Counted from the first letter of the stretch, positions 1-8,661 are shown. The stretch is 64,000 nt of DNA from Streptomyces ficellus (GCF_030406405.1 NZ_JAUEPL010000032.1:1-64000), one strand, 5' to 3'. Notes: generated by a model from the letters alone, not told the origin. Program-made: numbers and translations.

Positions 1-100
1 CCGTCGCATCGGCCGGCCAGCAACCGGCCCGGCAGGAACCCGAGCAACCGCCCGTTTCCCGTCCGGCCCTGCATGTGCACGATCCGCACCTGCACGACAC

Positions 101-583
101 CTACAGCCACGAGCCACCGCACGCGCATTCTTCCGCCACGACACTGACGAGCCGCACGCCAAGGGTGACCGGGGGCGACCATGACTCGTCCACGACGCGG
201 TCCAGGTCCACGTTCCGCAACCCGCGAACGAAATGGACCGTCCTGTCATGGACGGCGTCGTAGTAACCCAGCAGGAGATCGGCCGACTCGACCTTCACGG
301 CCGCCACCTGCTTGCTGGTGTGCCCGTATCCCGTCGCCGCCTCGGGAAACGGCAGCGCGAAGCGGTCCGCCCAGCCGGCGGACAGCCACAGCTGCTCCTC
401 GTCCGCGACGTCGGCGATGTGATCGTCCTGAATGCGCGTGAGGTGCCAAGCCAGCCAGGCGATGGTGTTCGCCCGCGGGTCGAGGCGCGCGTGGAGCAAT
501 GCGGGAGACAGGCCCGCGACCGTCTCGTGTACGACCTCCCGCACCCGCCCGAAGGCGTCTGCGAGCAACCCAGCGCTGTTCAT
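101..583 (-). CDS. DinB/DUF664-like protein, C-terminus possibly truncated
   Basis: This 160-residue protein looks like a small four-helix DinB-type protein of the DUF664 group, which includes mycothiol-dependent enzymes. Seen: an N-terminal helix followed by a conserved block around residues 42-52 (IAWLAWHLTRIQDDH), whose histidine fits the first metal ligand, and the later block DESWSPPVTLGVRLVSVV near the end. Family members usually continue with a helix containing a GQxxYVRG-like end. Here the reading changes to EECACGGSWL and stops. The stop falls about where the usual tyrosine codon would be, so the last 10-15 residues, including a possible third ligand histidine, may be lost. The ATG at 583 is the only reasonable start. 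The substrate is unknown. The family call is fairly secure; the truncation is inference. Confidence 0.75.
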   Translation of the reverse strand: MNSAGLLADAFGRVREVVHETVAGLSPALLHARLDPRANTIAWLAWHLTRIQDDHIADVADEEQLWLSAGWADRFALPFPEAATGYGHTSKQVAAVKVESADLLLGYYDAVHDRTVHFVRGLRNVDLDRVVDESWSPPVTLGVRLVSVVAEECACGGSWL

Positions 584-777
584 CCTGTGTCCCCTGGCTC
601 GTCTGCCTGCGCCGCCCCGGCGCCCACCGCCCCGGCGTTGGGCGCACGGTGTCGTCCTGACCGAGAAAACAATGGACCGCTCCCGCCCTGCGACAAGGCC
701 GACACGCGGTCACCGCGTTCCTCGCCCCCGTTCCGCCGCCGCGTCCGGGCCCGGGAGCCGTCCTCGGCCCACACTCG

Positions 778-3600
778 TCAGAAGGCTTCGTCACTCCATT
801 GGTCGAGCAGGATGTCGCCGAAGCCCCTGGGCTCCACCGCACCGCCCTCCAGGGACTGTTCGGTCCAGATGACCTTGCCCGCGGGGGTGTAGCGGGTGCC
901 CCAGTGTTCGGCGTACTGGGCGACGAGGAACAGGCCGCGGCCGCCCTCATCGGTGGTCTTGGCCCGGCGCAGATGGGGTGAGGTGCTGCTGCCGTCGGAG
1001 ACCTCGCAGATAAGGCTCCGGTCACGCATCAGCCGCACGGTGATCGGGTCGCCGCCATAGCGAATGGCATTGGTGATGAGCTCGCTGAGGATGAGCTCGG
1101 TGCTGAAACTCATGTCGTCCAGACCCCAGTCCGCCAGGCGGCGGGCGCAGGCGGCGCGGACCTGGGCCACCGCCGCGGGGTCGCGGGGTACGTCCCACTC
1201 GGCGACGTCCGCCGGGTCCAGGCGGCGCGTGCGGGCCACGAGCAGCGCGATGTCGTCGCTCGGCTGGGCGGGCAGCATGGCCTCGATCACCGCGGCGCAG
1301 GTGGCCTCCGGGGTGCGGTCCGACCCGGCGAGGGCAGCGCGCAGGGCCTCCAGGCCGGCGTCCGGGTCGCCGTCGCGGTTGCGGTCCCGGATCAGCCCAT
1401 CGGTGTAGAGCACCAGCTCCGAGCCCTCGGCAAGGGTCAGTTCCACGGTCTCGAAGGGCAGGCCCGCAGCCAGGCCCAGCGGCGGGGAGGCGGGCACGCG
1501 GGGGAACGTCACGTTCCCGTCGGGATGGACGACCGCGGGCCCCGGGTGGCCGGCGGTGGCGGCGGCCACCTGCCCGGAGACGGGATCGTAGATGGCGTAC
1601 AGGCAGGTGGCCCCGGTGATCTCCTGCCCGTCCTGGCCCTCGGCGGCAGCCTCGTTGGTGTCGATGTGGGCCACCAGCTCATCCAGATGCCCCAGCAGCT
1701 CATCGGGAGGCAGGTCCAGAGTGGAGAAGTTGTGCACGGCGGTGCGCAGCCGGCCCATGGTGGCCGCGGCGTGCAGGCCGTGGCCGACGACGTCGCCGAC
1801 CACCAGCGCCACTCGGGCGCCGGACAGGGGAATGACGTCGAACCAGTCGCCGCCGACCCCGGCCCGGGCCGGCAGGTAACGGTAGGCCGCCTCCAAGGCG
1901 TTCTGCTCGGGCATGCCCCGGGGCAGCAGGCTGCGCTGGAGGGTGACGGCCATGGTGTGCTCGCGGGTGTAGCGGCGGGCGTTGTCGATGGCGACCGCCG
2001 CCCGGGCGGCCAGCTCCTCGGCGAAGGACTTGTCCTCCTCAACGAACGGCGCGGAGGCGTCCGCCCGCCAGAAGTGCGCCACTCCCAGCAGCGACCCCCG
2101 CGCCCGTATCGGCACCACGATGAGCGAGTGAACACCCCGCTCCAGTACCCCCCGCCCACGCTCGGGGTTCGGTGCCCGCCAGGCGTCGGAGGCACTCAGA
2201 TCCGCCTCCAGCACCGCGCGGCCGCCGGCCACCGCCGTGGCGACGGGGCCGGCGGGCGGGAACCGGATCAGCTCACCGACGGGGGAGAGGCCGTAGTCAC
2301 CCTCCCGGCCGTGGACGACGGTGCGGCGCAGCTCGGTGTCCGCGCCGGGTGGCTCCTCGCCCCGCAGGACCGGGTCCAGCAGCTCTACGGTGACGGCGTC
2401 GGCGAACTGCGGCACCGACACCTCCGCCAGTTCCTCGGCGGTACGCGTCACATCGAGCGTGGTACCCATCCGTACCCCCGCGTCGTACAGCAGCTTCAGC
2501 CGCTCCCGTGCCACCTCCGCCCGCCCGGTGACCGTCGCCAGCTCCGTGGTGTCCCGCAGCGTCACCACGCTTCCCGCCTGGCCCCCGTACGGGGCCGTGG
2601 GCCGTTTGTTCACCGCCAGCAGCCGGTCCCCGACCAGGCGCACCGCGTCCGTGACCGGCTCGCCCGAGGCCAGCAGCCGCGCCGTCTCCTCGTCCAGCCC
2701 CAGGTCCGCCACCGGCCGCCGCTCGGCGTCCGCCGGGAGGTCCAGCAGCCGCCGCGCCTCGTCGTTGGCCAGCAGCACCCGACCGTCCGCTCCGACGATC
2801 AGTACGCCTTCCCGCACGGCGTGCAGGACCGCGTCGTGGTGCTCGTACATCCGGGTCATCTCGGCCGGGCCCATGCCGTGCGTCTGCCGCCGCAGCCGCC
2901 GGGACACCAGTGCCGCCCCGGTGGTGGACAGCACGAGCGCGACCGCGCCGCTGGCGAGGATGATCGGCAGCTGCCGTTCGACCAGGTCGCCCACGTTCTC
3001 CACCGTGATCCCGGCCGACACCAGGCCGACGACGGAACCGTCCGCACCGGTCACCGGGACCACAGCCTGCACGGCCGTTCCCTCCCCGGTGGGCAGCGGC
3101 GGCCCGCCGGCCCGCTCCACGACGGTGCGGCCTTGCAGCGCCGGTTCGATGGTGCCGACGAATTTCTTCCCGATCTGCTTCGGGTCGGGGTACGTAAGGC
3201 GGATACCGTCGGTGTCCGTGACCAGAACGAAGTCGACGCCGGCCCTTTGACGGGCCGCTTCGGCGCGCGGCTGGAGGATCGCTGTCGGATTCCGGGCGTT
3301 CAACGCCTCGGCCGTGCCCGGGGCATTCGCGAAGGATTCGGCCGCGGTCACCGACAGGCGCTCGGCCTCCCTCTCACTGCCGCGATTGGCCTGGACCACC
3401 ACGGCCGTCACCGCCGCCGCGACCAGCAGCAACACGATCACGACCTGCAACAGGAACACCTGCCCTGCGGCGGTGTGCAGACTCAGCAGGGAGCGCAGTC
3501 CCGACCTCGAATCGCGACGCGAGCCCTTGGACCCGCGTTGATCAAAACGGTCTCGCGACTGATGGTCCGGGCGGAAGAACCGCTTTCCCTTCATGGCCAA
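778..3600 (-). CDS. Membrane sensor SpoIIE/PP2C phosphatase with Cache, PAS, GAF and anti-sigma kinase-like domains
   Basis: A 940-residue membrane-anchored phosphatase of the RsbU/SpoIIE type, which in Streptomyces typically dephosphorylates anti-anti-sigma factors. Order seen: a basic N-terminus, membrane segment about 47-69, an extracytoplasmic Cache-like sensor about 75-205, second membrane segment about 211-233, PAS about 250-355, GAF about 370-545, PP2C/SpoIIE about 565-785 (VGGDWFDV and VGDVVGHG carry the metal-binding aspartates), and a C-terminal HATPase_c domain about 800-925 with an N-box-like SELITNAIRYGG. The phosphatase and the RsbW-like kinase module sit in one chain, a common actinobacterial design. 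The TTG start gives 940 residues; an ATG two codons later is equally likely. It stands alone, so the partner sigma-factor regulators are not in this window. Confidence 0.93.
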   Translation of the reverse strand: MAMKGKRFFRPDHQSRDRFDQRGSKGSRRDSRSGLRSLLSLHTAAGQVFLLQVVIVLLLVAAAVTAVVVQANRGSEREAERLSVTAAESFANAPGTAEALNARNPTAILQPRAEAARQRAGVDFVLVTDTDGIRLTYPDPKQIGKKFVGTIEPALQGRTVVERAGGPPLPTGEGTAVQAVVPVTGADGSVVGLVSAGITVENVGDLVERQLPIILASGAVALVLSTTGAALVSRRLRRQTHGMGPAEMTRMYEHHDAVLHAVREGVLIVGADGRVLLANDEARRLLDLPADAERRPVADLGLDEETARLLASGEPVTDAVRLVGDRLLAVNKRPTAPYGGQAGSVVTLRDTTELATVTGRAEVARERLKLLYDAGVRMGTTLDVTRTAEELAEVSVPQFADAVTVELLDPVLRGEEPPGADTELRRTVVHGREGDYGLSPVGELIRFPPAGPVATAVAGGRAVLEADLSASDAWRAPNPERGRGVLERGVHSLIVVPIRARGSLLGVAHFWRADASAPFVEEDKSFAEELAARAAVAIDNARRYTREHTMAVTLQRSLLPRGMPEQNALEAAYRYLPARAGVGGDWFDVIPLSGARVALVVGDVVGHGLHAAATMGRLRTAVHNFSTLDLPPDELLGHLDELVAHIDTNEAAAEGQDGQEITGATCLYAIYDPVSGQVAAATAGHPGPAVVHPDGNVTFPRVPASPPLGLAAGLPFETVELTLAEGSELVLYTDGLIRDRNRDGDPDAGLEALRAALAGSDRTPEATCAAVIEAMLPAQPSDDIALLVARTRRLDPADVAEWDVPRDPAAVAQVRAACARRLADWGLDDMSFSTELILSELITNAIRYGGDPITVRLMRDRSLICEVSDGSSTSPHLRRAKTTDEGGRGLFLVAQYAEHWGTRYTPAGKVIWTEQSLEGGAVEPRGFGDILLDQWSDEAF

Positions 3601-3739
3601 TTTCTACATCGCTTTCCACACCGGAGGCGACAGCCCGGAGCCGAACACCGGACCATTGGCCGTCGTCGAGCCAAACGGGCGGCGGGTGCTCTCTCACCAA
3701 GCGGGCGAGCCGGTCCCGCACGTCAGGGGGGTGCTGGGC

Positions 3740-4273
3740 TCAGCCCCGGTACTCCGTCAGGTCGATCGCGTGCACCAACAGCGGGAACCCGTACCGCGGG
3801 TCGACGGCCTCCCGTTCCAGCGACATGCCGAGCTTGCGCATCACGTTCTCCGAGGCGTCGTGGCCGGCGCGGCAGATGCTGACCACCCGGTCCAGTCCGC
3901 GGTCCTGGAGGGCGAACTCCAGCGAGGCGTGCGCGGCCTCCGCGGCGTAGCCCTGGCCCCAGAAGGGACGGCCGAACCGCCAGCCGATCTCCACCGCCGG
4001 CAGCACCTCCGGCAGGTACTCCGGCACGGACAGCCCGGTGAACCCGGCCAGCTCACCGGAGCCCAGCAGCTCGACGGCGAACAGTCCGAAGCCCTCCTCG
4101 TCCCACTCCTCCTCCCAGCGCTCGATCGCCTCGGCGGTCTGCTCCAGGTCGAGGACGGAGCCGTCGCCGATCCACTCCATCACCACCGGGTCGGCGTTGA
4201 TCTCGGCCATGGCGGTCAGGTCCTCTTCGCGCCAGCGGCGCAGCAGGAGGCGGGGAGTGAAGATCTCGGTCAT
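3740..4273 (-). CDS. GNAT N-acetyltransferase, RimJ/RimL type
   Basis: A 177-residue acetyl-CoA-dependent N-acetyltransferase. It begins with the typical FTPRLLLRRWREED, has the central beta-strand EIGWRFGRPFWGQGYAAEAA (motif A, whose GQGYA loop binds the acetyl-CoA pyrophosphate), and later NVMRKLGM, the usual ENxxSxxxxxKxGF position. Length and motif spacing match RimJ/RimL-like enzymes that modify protein N-termini, amino acids or small molecules. The substrate cannot be read from sequence. The gene is monocistronic, between the phosphatase and the arsenic genes. Confidence 0.9.
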   Translation of the reverse strand: MTEIFTPRLLLRRWREEDLTAMAEINADPVVMEWIGDGSVLDLEQTAEAIERWEEEWDEEGFGLFAVELLGSGELAGFTGLSVPEYLPEVLPAVEIGWRFGRPFWGQGYAAEAAHASLEFALQDRGLDRVVSICRAGHDASENVMRKLGMSLEREAVDPRYGFPLLVHAIDLTEYRG

Positions 4274-4464
4274 TGCCCCATCCTCCCACCCCGCACAACG
4301 GCGAGAAGGCCGCGCACTACTACCTGTCGATCTTCAAGGTCGGCAGCCGCCCGGTCGTGTACGGACAGGTACGGACCCGTACGAATAGATCTGTGGGCAT
4401 GGATGCGGTCGGACGTTGTATCCGGCGGGACGGGAGCCGGTGATGACGGCCTCGCGTCTCTCGC

Positions 4465-4887
4465 TCAGGCCGTCTTCGCCGGGGCGATCTCTGCGATCAG
4501 GCCCTCGACCAGGGTCTTGATCTCGTCGCGGATGGGGCGCACTGCCTCCACGCCCTGACCGGCCGGGTCATCGAGCTTCCAGTCCAGGTAGCGCTTGCCG
4601 GGGAAGACGGGGCAGGTGTCGCCGCAGCCCATGGTGATGCAGACGTCCGACTCCTTCACCGCGTCGATGGTGAGGATCTTCGGCGTCTCCTGGGAGATGT
4701 CGATGCCGACCTCGGCCATGGCCTCGACGGCGGCCGGGTTGACCCGTTCGCCGGGGTTGGAGCCGGCCGAACGCACCTCGACGCGGTCACCGGCCAGGTG
4801 GGTCAGCCAGGCCGCGGCCATCTGGGAGCGTCCGGCGTTGTGGACGCAGACGAACAGGACGGACGGCTTGCCGGAAGAGTCGGCCAT
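4465..4887 (-). CDS. arsC: Arsenate reductase, low-molecular-weight phosphatase type (likely mycothiol-linked)
   Basis: A 140-residue cytoplasmic arsenate reductase that turns arsenate into arsenite for export by the Acr3 pump encoded divergently. The catalytic Cx5R loop is CVHNAGRS near the N-terminus. Second-half motifs MGCGDTCPVFPGKRYLDW carry the conserved GCGDxCP and the DP region (LDDP). Actinobacterial enzymes of this size use mycothiol and mycoredoxin rather than thioredoxin; that is family knowledge, not visible here. I chose the ATG at 4887 (MADSSGK) over the upstream in-frame start because the family begins close to the P-loop. It is transcribed away from arsR with about 95 bp between starts, so one ArsR-controlled region could serve both. 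Confidence 0.95.
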   Translation of the reverse strand: MADSSGKPSVLFVCVHNAGRSQMAAAWLTHLAGDRVEVRSAGSNPGERVNPAAVEAMAEVGIDISQETPKILTIDAVKESDVCITMGCGDTCPVFPGKRYLDWKLDDPAGQGVEAVRPIRDEIKTLVEGLIAEIAPAKTA

Positions 4888-4949
4888 GGTGATCGTTCTC
4901 TCTCGTCGCACGGCGGAATCCAGCCGCCAATGATTTCAGCCGCCGCTGG

Positions 4950-4980
4950 TATCAGCAGGCGATGATGTGACAGTATCAGC
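4950..4980. promoter_or_regulatory. Repeated TATCAGC boxes in the arsC-arsR divergent promoter
   Basis: Two identical TATCAGC heptamers at 4950-4956 and 4974-4980 lie 24 bp apart in the gap between arsC and arsR. The second runs into a CAGCGCATGCTG inverted repeat that covers the arsR start codon. A CAGTAT hexamer at 4971-4976 sits 7 bp before the arsR ATG and no Shine-Dalgarno sequence is visible, so the arsR transcript may be leaderless. ArsR binding here would repress both directions; this is inferred from layout. Confidence 0.5.
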
Positions 4981-4982
4981 GC

Positions 4983-5291
4983 ATGCTGACTTCAGTCGAT
5001 CCTGATGTGCTCCGGGTGCTGGGCGATCCGCTCCGGCTTCGGATCGTGACCCTGCTGGCGCGCGAGACGCTCTGTACGACGCACCTCGTCGAGGAGACCG
5101 GAGCCAAGCAGACCAATCTGTCCAACCACCTGAAGGTGCTGCGCGAGGCCGGGCTGGTGGACACGGAACCGTGCGGCCGCTTCACCTACTACAGACTGCG
5201 CTCCGAGGTCTTCGCGGGCCTGTCCGAGCAGTTCGCCGAGCTCGCCGCCGCCGCCCGTACCGCCGCCGAGAACAAGAGGGCCTGCCCGTGA
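4983..5291 (+). CDS. arsR: ArsR-family repressor of the arsenic operon
   Basis: A 102-residue winged-helix SmtB/ArsR repressor. The recognition helix region is TNLSNHLKVLREAGLV, and the wing is CGRFTYYRL. Cysteines sit at 31, 64 and 101. The E. coli-type CVC pair in helix 3 is absent (LCTTHLVEE), so the arsenite site must be built differently, perhaps with the C-terminal cysteine of the partner subunit. Its stop overlaps the acr3 start (GTGA), and acr3 overlaps arsO (ATGA), so the three genes form one translationally coupled operon. The order arsR-acr3-arsO with arsC nearby resembles the described Streptomyces linear-plasmid ars cluster. It probably represses itself and arsC. Confidence 0.95.
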   Translation: MLTSVDPDVLRVLGDPLRLRIVTLLARETLCTTHLVEETGAKQTNLSNHLKVLREAGLVDTEPCGRFTYYRLRSEVFAGLSEQFAELAAAARTAAENKRACP

Positions 5292-6403
5292 CCTCCACCG
5301 AGCCCACCACCGCCGCCGAAGGTACGCCGCAGGCCGGCGGCGGGGACGACTCGATCGTCAAGAAGCTCTCCACGCTCGACCGCTACCTCGCGGTGTGGAT
5401 CCTCATCGCCATGGCCGCCGGCCTGGGCCTGGGCCGCCTCGTCCCGGGTATGAACGACGCCCTCGCGAAGATCGAGATCGGCGGGATCTCCCTGCCGATC
5501 GCGCTCGGCCTGCTCGTCATGATGTACCCGGTGCTCGCCAAGGTCCGCTACGACAAGCTCGAAGCGGTCACCGGCGACCGGAAGCTGATGGTGTCGTCGC
5601 TGGTCATCAACTGGATCGTGGGCCCGGCGGTGATGTTCGCGCTGGCGTGGGTCTTCCTGCCGGACCTGCCCGAGTACCGCACCGGCCTGATCATCGTCGG
5701 CCTGGCCCGCTGCATCGCCATGGTCATCATCTGGAACGACCTCGCGTGCGGCGACCGTGAGGCCGCGGCCGTCCTGGTGGCACTCAACTCGGTGTTCCAG
5801 GTGATCGCGTTCGGCCTGCTGGGCTGGTTCTACCTCGACCTGCTGCCGCGCTGGATGAACCTCGGCGACGACCAGGGCCTCGACGTGTCCGTGTGGCACA
5901 TCGCCGTCAACGTCATCATCTTCCTCGGCATCCCACTGCTCGCCGGCTTCCTCACCCGCCGCATCGGCGAGCAGAAGATGGGCCGGGCCGACTACGAGCA
6001 GAGGTTCCTGCCGAAGATCGGCCCATGGGCGCTGTACGGGCTGCTGTTCACGATCGTCATCCTGTTCGCCCTCCAAGGGAAGACGATCACCTCGCAGCCG
6101 CTGGACGTCGCCCGCATCGCGCTGCCGCTGCTGGTGTACTTCGCGGTGATGTGGTTCGGGACCTTCGCGCTCGGCAAGGCGATCGGCCTGGCGTACGACC
6201 GCACCGCGACCCTGGCGTTCACCGCCGCGGGCAACAACTTCGAGCTGGCCATCGCGGTCGCCGTCGCCACCTTCGGCGTCACCTCCGGCCAGGCACTGTC
6301 CGGTGTCGTCGGCCCGCTCATCGAGGTCCCGGTCCTTGTCGCGCTGGTCTACGTCTCCCTGGCCTGGCGCAAGAAGTTCACCACCGCGCGCCTGGAGTCA
6401 TGA
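5288..6403 (+). CDS. acr3: Arsenite efflux transporter, Acr3 family
   Basis: A 371-residue inner-membrane arsenite exporter with about ten membrane helices. Characteristic Acr3 features are the conserved cysteine segment GLARCIAMVIIWNDLACGD in the fourth helix, and AAGNNFELAIAVAVATFG, matching the conserved NxFExA region of helix 9. The GTG at 5288 overlaps the arsR stop by 4 bp. The longer in-frame extension upstream would read through arsR in another frame and is not credible. It exports the arsenite produced by ArsC. Length and motifs are normal for a bacterial Acr3(1/2) protein; it is unrelated to the E. coli ArsB family. Confidence 0.95.
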   Translation: MTSTEPTTAAEGTPQAGGGDDSIVKKLSTLDRYLAVWILIAMAAGLGLGRLVPGMNDALAKIEIGGISLPIALGLLVMMYPVLAKVRYDKLEAVTGDRKLMVSSLVINWIVGPAVMFALAWVFLPDLPEYRTGLIIVGLARCIAMVIIWNDLACGDREAAAVLVALNSVFQVIAFGLLGWFYLDLLPRWMNLGDDQGLDVSVWHIAVNVIIFLGIPLLAGFLTRRIGEQKMGRADYEQRFLPKIGPWALYGLLFTIVILFALQGKTITSQPLDVARIALPLLVYFAVMWFGTFALGKAIGLAYDRTATLAFTAAGNNFELAIAVAVATFGVTSGQALSGVVGPLIEVPVLVALVYVSLAWRKKFTTARLES

Positions 6404-7473
6404 CGCAGCACGTGGACGTGGTGGTGGTCGGCGGCGGCCAAGCGGGGCTCGCCGCCGGCTATCACCTGCGCCGCCAAGGCGTGGACATCGTCGTCCTCGA
6501 CGCCGGCTCCTCGCCGGGCGGCGCCTGGCAGCACACCTGGGACTCCCTGCGCCTGTTCTCCCCGGCGGCGTACTCCTCGCTGCCCGGCCGTCTCATGCCC
6601 GCCCAGCCGGGCGAGGCGTATCCGGACGCCTGGCACGTGGTCGACTACCTCGCCGACTACGAAAAGCGCTACGACCTACCCGTCCAGCACGGCGTCCAGG
6701 TCGGCTCCGTGCACCGCGACGGCGGGCGATTGCACGTGGAGAGTGACGCCGGCCCCTGGCGGGCGCGCGCCGTGGTCAGCGCGACCGGCACGTGGTCGCG
6801 CCCCTTCATCCCCGCCATCCCCGGCCGGGACGCCTTCGCCGGACGGCAGCTGCACACCGCGGGGTACCGGCGCCCGGCGGACTTCGCCGGGCAGCGCGTC
6901 GTCGTGGTCGGCGGCGGGAACTCCGGCGCGCAGATCGCCGCCGACCTCGCCCGGGCCGGCATCGACCTGACCTGGGTGACACAGCGCCCGCCCCGCTTCC
7001 TGGCCGACGACATCGACGGCCGCATCCTGTTCGACGTCGCCACGGCCCGCCGCCGAGCCCTCGATGAAGGCCGCACCGACACGGGCGGAGTCACCTCGCT
7101 CGGCGACATCGTCGCCGTCCCACCCGTACGCGCCGCCCGCCGCGCCGGGCTTCTTGCCGCTCGGCCGATGTTCGCCCGCCTCACCACCACCGGCATCGCG
7201 TGGGCAGACGGCGAGCACGCCGAGGCGGACGCGGTGATCTGGTGCACCGGCTTCCGCCCCGCCCTGGCCCACCTCTCCTCGCTGGGCCTGCGCGGCCGCG
7301 GCGGCCACATCGCCACCGCCGGCACACGCGCCCTCGACGAGCCGCGGCTGCACCTGCTGGGCTACGGCGACTGGACCGGACCCGCCTCCGCCACGCTCAT
7401 CGGCGTGGGCCGCCCGGCGCGCGACGCGGCCCGCGAGGTCGCCGAGCTGCTAGGAAGCCGGCCTCGCGCATGA
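6400..7473 (+). CDS. arsO: Flavin-dependent monooxygenase-like protein of the arsenic operon (ArsO-like)
   Basis: A 357-residue two-dinucleotide-fold flavoprotein. The FAD fold starts at residue 7 (VVGGGQAGLAAGYHL), an FMO-type segment GGAWQHTWDSLRLFSP follows, and the NADPH fold is VVVVGGGNSGAQIAADLA near residue 167. A terminal block (GYGDWTGPASATLIGVG) closes the FAD site. It overlaps acr3 by 4 bp (ATGA), so it is translated with the pump. ArsO-type flavoproteins are known in several ars operons, including Streptomyces, but their reaction is unsettled; oxidation of arsenite or of an arsenical thiol adduct is conjecture. Gene end 7473 converges on the cation transporter gene. Confidence 0.85.
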   Translation: MTQHVDVVVVGGGQAGLAAGYHLRRQGVDIVVLDAGSSPGGAWQHTWDSLRLFSPAAYSSLPGRLMPAQPGEAYPDAWHVVDYLADYEKRYDLPVQHGVQVGSVHRDGGRLHVESDAGPWRARAVVSATGTWSRPFIPAIPGRDAFAGRQLHTAGYRRPADFAGQRVVVVGGGNSGAQIAADLARAGIDLTWVTQRPPRFLADDIDGRILFDVATARRRALDEGRTDTGGVTSLGDIVAVPPVRAARRAGLLAARPMFARLTTTGIAWADGEHAEADAVIWCTGFRPALAHLSSLGLRGRGGHIATAGTRALDEPRLHLLGYGDWTGPASATLIGVGRPARDAAREVAELLGSRPRA

Positions 7474-7568
7474 AGCGGCCCTCGGGCATGAAGCCGGCCC
7501 GCCGGTTGGGCGAATCCGCGGGCTTGCGCGCGCATGACTGCGCGTACAGGCCCATGCGACCCCGAGGA

Positions 7569-8282
7569 TCACGCGCAGCAGTCGCACCCGGGCCGGCAGC
7601 CGCACGCGTCCGGCTCGCCGTTGCCGGAGGCAACCACCGCGGTGGCAGGGGTCGCGCAGCAGCCCTCGCCCTGCCACGCCTCGCGGCCCTCCTTCACCGC
7701 GACGGCGGCGATGACCAGGGCGGCGAGCGGATCGGCCCAGGACCAGCCGAGCGTGGCGTTGACGACCAGTCCCACCAGAAGCACGGCGGACAGGTAGGTG
7801 CACAGCAGGGTCTGCTTGGAGTCGGCGACCGCGCTGGCGGAACCCAGTTCGCGGCCCGCGCGGCGCTGCGCGGCGGACAGGAACGGCATGATCGCCAGGG
7901 ACAGGGCGGCGAGCGCGATGCCGGGCAGGGACGGTTCGGCCTCGCCGGAGCCGGTCAGCGCACGGGCGGCGTCCACGGTGACGTAGGCGGCGAGCGCGAA
8001 GAAGGAGACGGCGATGATCCGCAGGGTGGTCTTCTCCCGGGCCTCGCGCATGTGGTGCTCGGAGGCGGAGAACTGCCAGGCGACCGCGGCGGCGGAGGAG
8101 ACCTCGATGACCGAGTCCAGGCCGAAGCCGATCAGGGCGGTGGAGGAAGCGAGCGTACCGGCGGTGATGGCGACGATCGCCTCGATGAGGTTGTAGATGA
8201 TCGTGACGGCGACGAGCAGCCGTATTCGCTTGGCCAGCGCATCGCGGCGGCCCGAAGAAGCGCCGAGGGGTATCACGCTCAT
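7569..8282 (-). CDS. Cation transporter, CDF-like (TMEM163-like), cysteine-rich tail
   Basis: A 237-residue inner-membrane protein with five to six helices, related to cation diffusion facilitators. The metal-site motifs are GFGLDSVIE in helix 2 and VADSKQT in helix 5, as in the short CDF subgroup paired with CmtR-type repressors. The canonical HxxxD histidines of zinc CDFs are absent. The C-terminus is cysteine-rich (GEGCC, then CGCRPGCDCCA), suggesting soft-metal binding. The start was set at the ATG that overlaps the repressor stop by one base (TGATG), three codons inside the longest frame; the two genes are therefore coupled. Likely substrate is Cd, Pb or Zn, judged from the neighbouring regulator. 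Confidence 0.85.
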   Translation of the reverse strand: MSVIPLGASSGRRDALAKRIRLLVAVTIIYNLIEAIVAITAGTLASSTALIGFGLDSVIEVSSAAAVAWQFSASEHHMREAREKTTLRIIAVSFFALAAYVTVDAARALTGSGEAEPSLPGIALAALSLAIMPFLSAAQRRAGRELGSASAVADSKQTLLCTYLSAVLLVGLVVNATLGWSWADPLAALVIAAVAVKEGREAWQGEGCCATPATAVVASGNGEPDACGCRPGCDCCA

Positions 8283-8617
8283 CAGCAGCACCCCTCGTCG
8301 TCGGCATCGACACAGGTGCGGTCGGTTTCGACGGCCACCACGGCGGTACGCAGGTCGTCCAGCGCGTGGCCGAGACGCTCGTCGGCGAGCTCGTAGCGTG
8401 TGCGGCGACCGTCGGGCACGGTAATGACCAGTCCGCAGTCACGCAGGCAGGCCAGGTGGTTGGACAGCCGGGTGCGGGAGATCCCGAGGGCGTCGGCGAG
8501 GTCGGACGGGTAGGCAGGCGCTTGCCTCAGGGCGAGCAGGAGCCGGCAGCGGATGGGGTCAGCCAGCGCTCGGCCGAAGCGGGCCAGCACCTCGATGTCG
8601 GAAGCAACAGTCAGCAC
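8282..8617 (-). CDS. cmtR: CmtR-like metal-sensing ArsR-family repressor
   Basis: A 111-residue winged-helix repressor. Cysteines 57 and 61 lie in the recognition helix (LACLRDCGLV) and cysteine 102 lies in the tail (TCVDADDEGCC). This is the same residue numbering and spacing as the Cd(II)/Pb(II) site of Mycobacterium tuberculosis CmtR. The extra CC pair at 110-111 could add ligands. It overlaps the downstream transporter gene by one base, so metal-released repression would switch on export. A likely operator with a TGAATTC/TTGAATC dyad lies about 25 bp upstream. Identification rests on cysteine positions and context and is strong for the family. Confidence 0.92.
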   Translation of the reverse strand: MLTVASDIEVLARFGRALADPIRCRLLLALRQAPAYPSDLADALGISRTRLSNHLACLRDCGLVITVPDGRRTRYELADERLGHALDDLRTAVVAVETDRTCVDADDEGCC

Positions 8618-8639
8618 GGCACGACAGTACAGCGAGTTC

Positions 8640-8661
8640 TGAATTCACAAAACCTTGAATC
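8640..8661. promoter_or_regulatory. Putative operator of the cmtR-transporter pair
   Basis: The imperfect dyad TGAATTC-8 bp-TTGAATC lies 23-45 bp before the cmtR start in a locally A/T-rich patch, unusual for this genome. Its position between start and likely promoter suits autoregulation by the repressor. Binding is inferred. Confidence 0.45.

Noticed and set aside
1525..3882. Plus-strand open frame of 785 codons
   Set aside because: Shadow of the SpoIIE phosphatase; composition rich in G, R, H and Q with no domains.
7459..7498. Near-duplicate of CTCGCGCATGAAGC / CTCGGGCATGAAGC
   Set aside because: Two short imperfect copies at the end of arsO with no sign of function; chance is plausible at this base composition.
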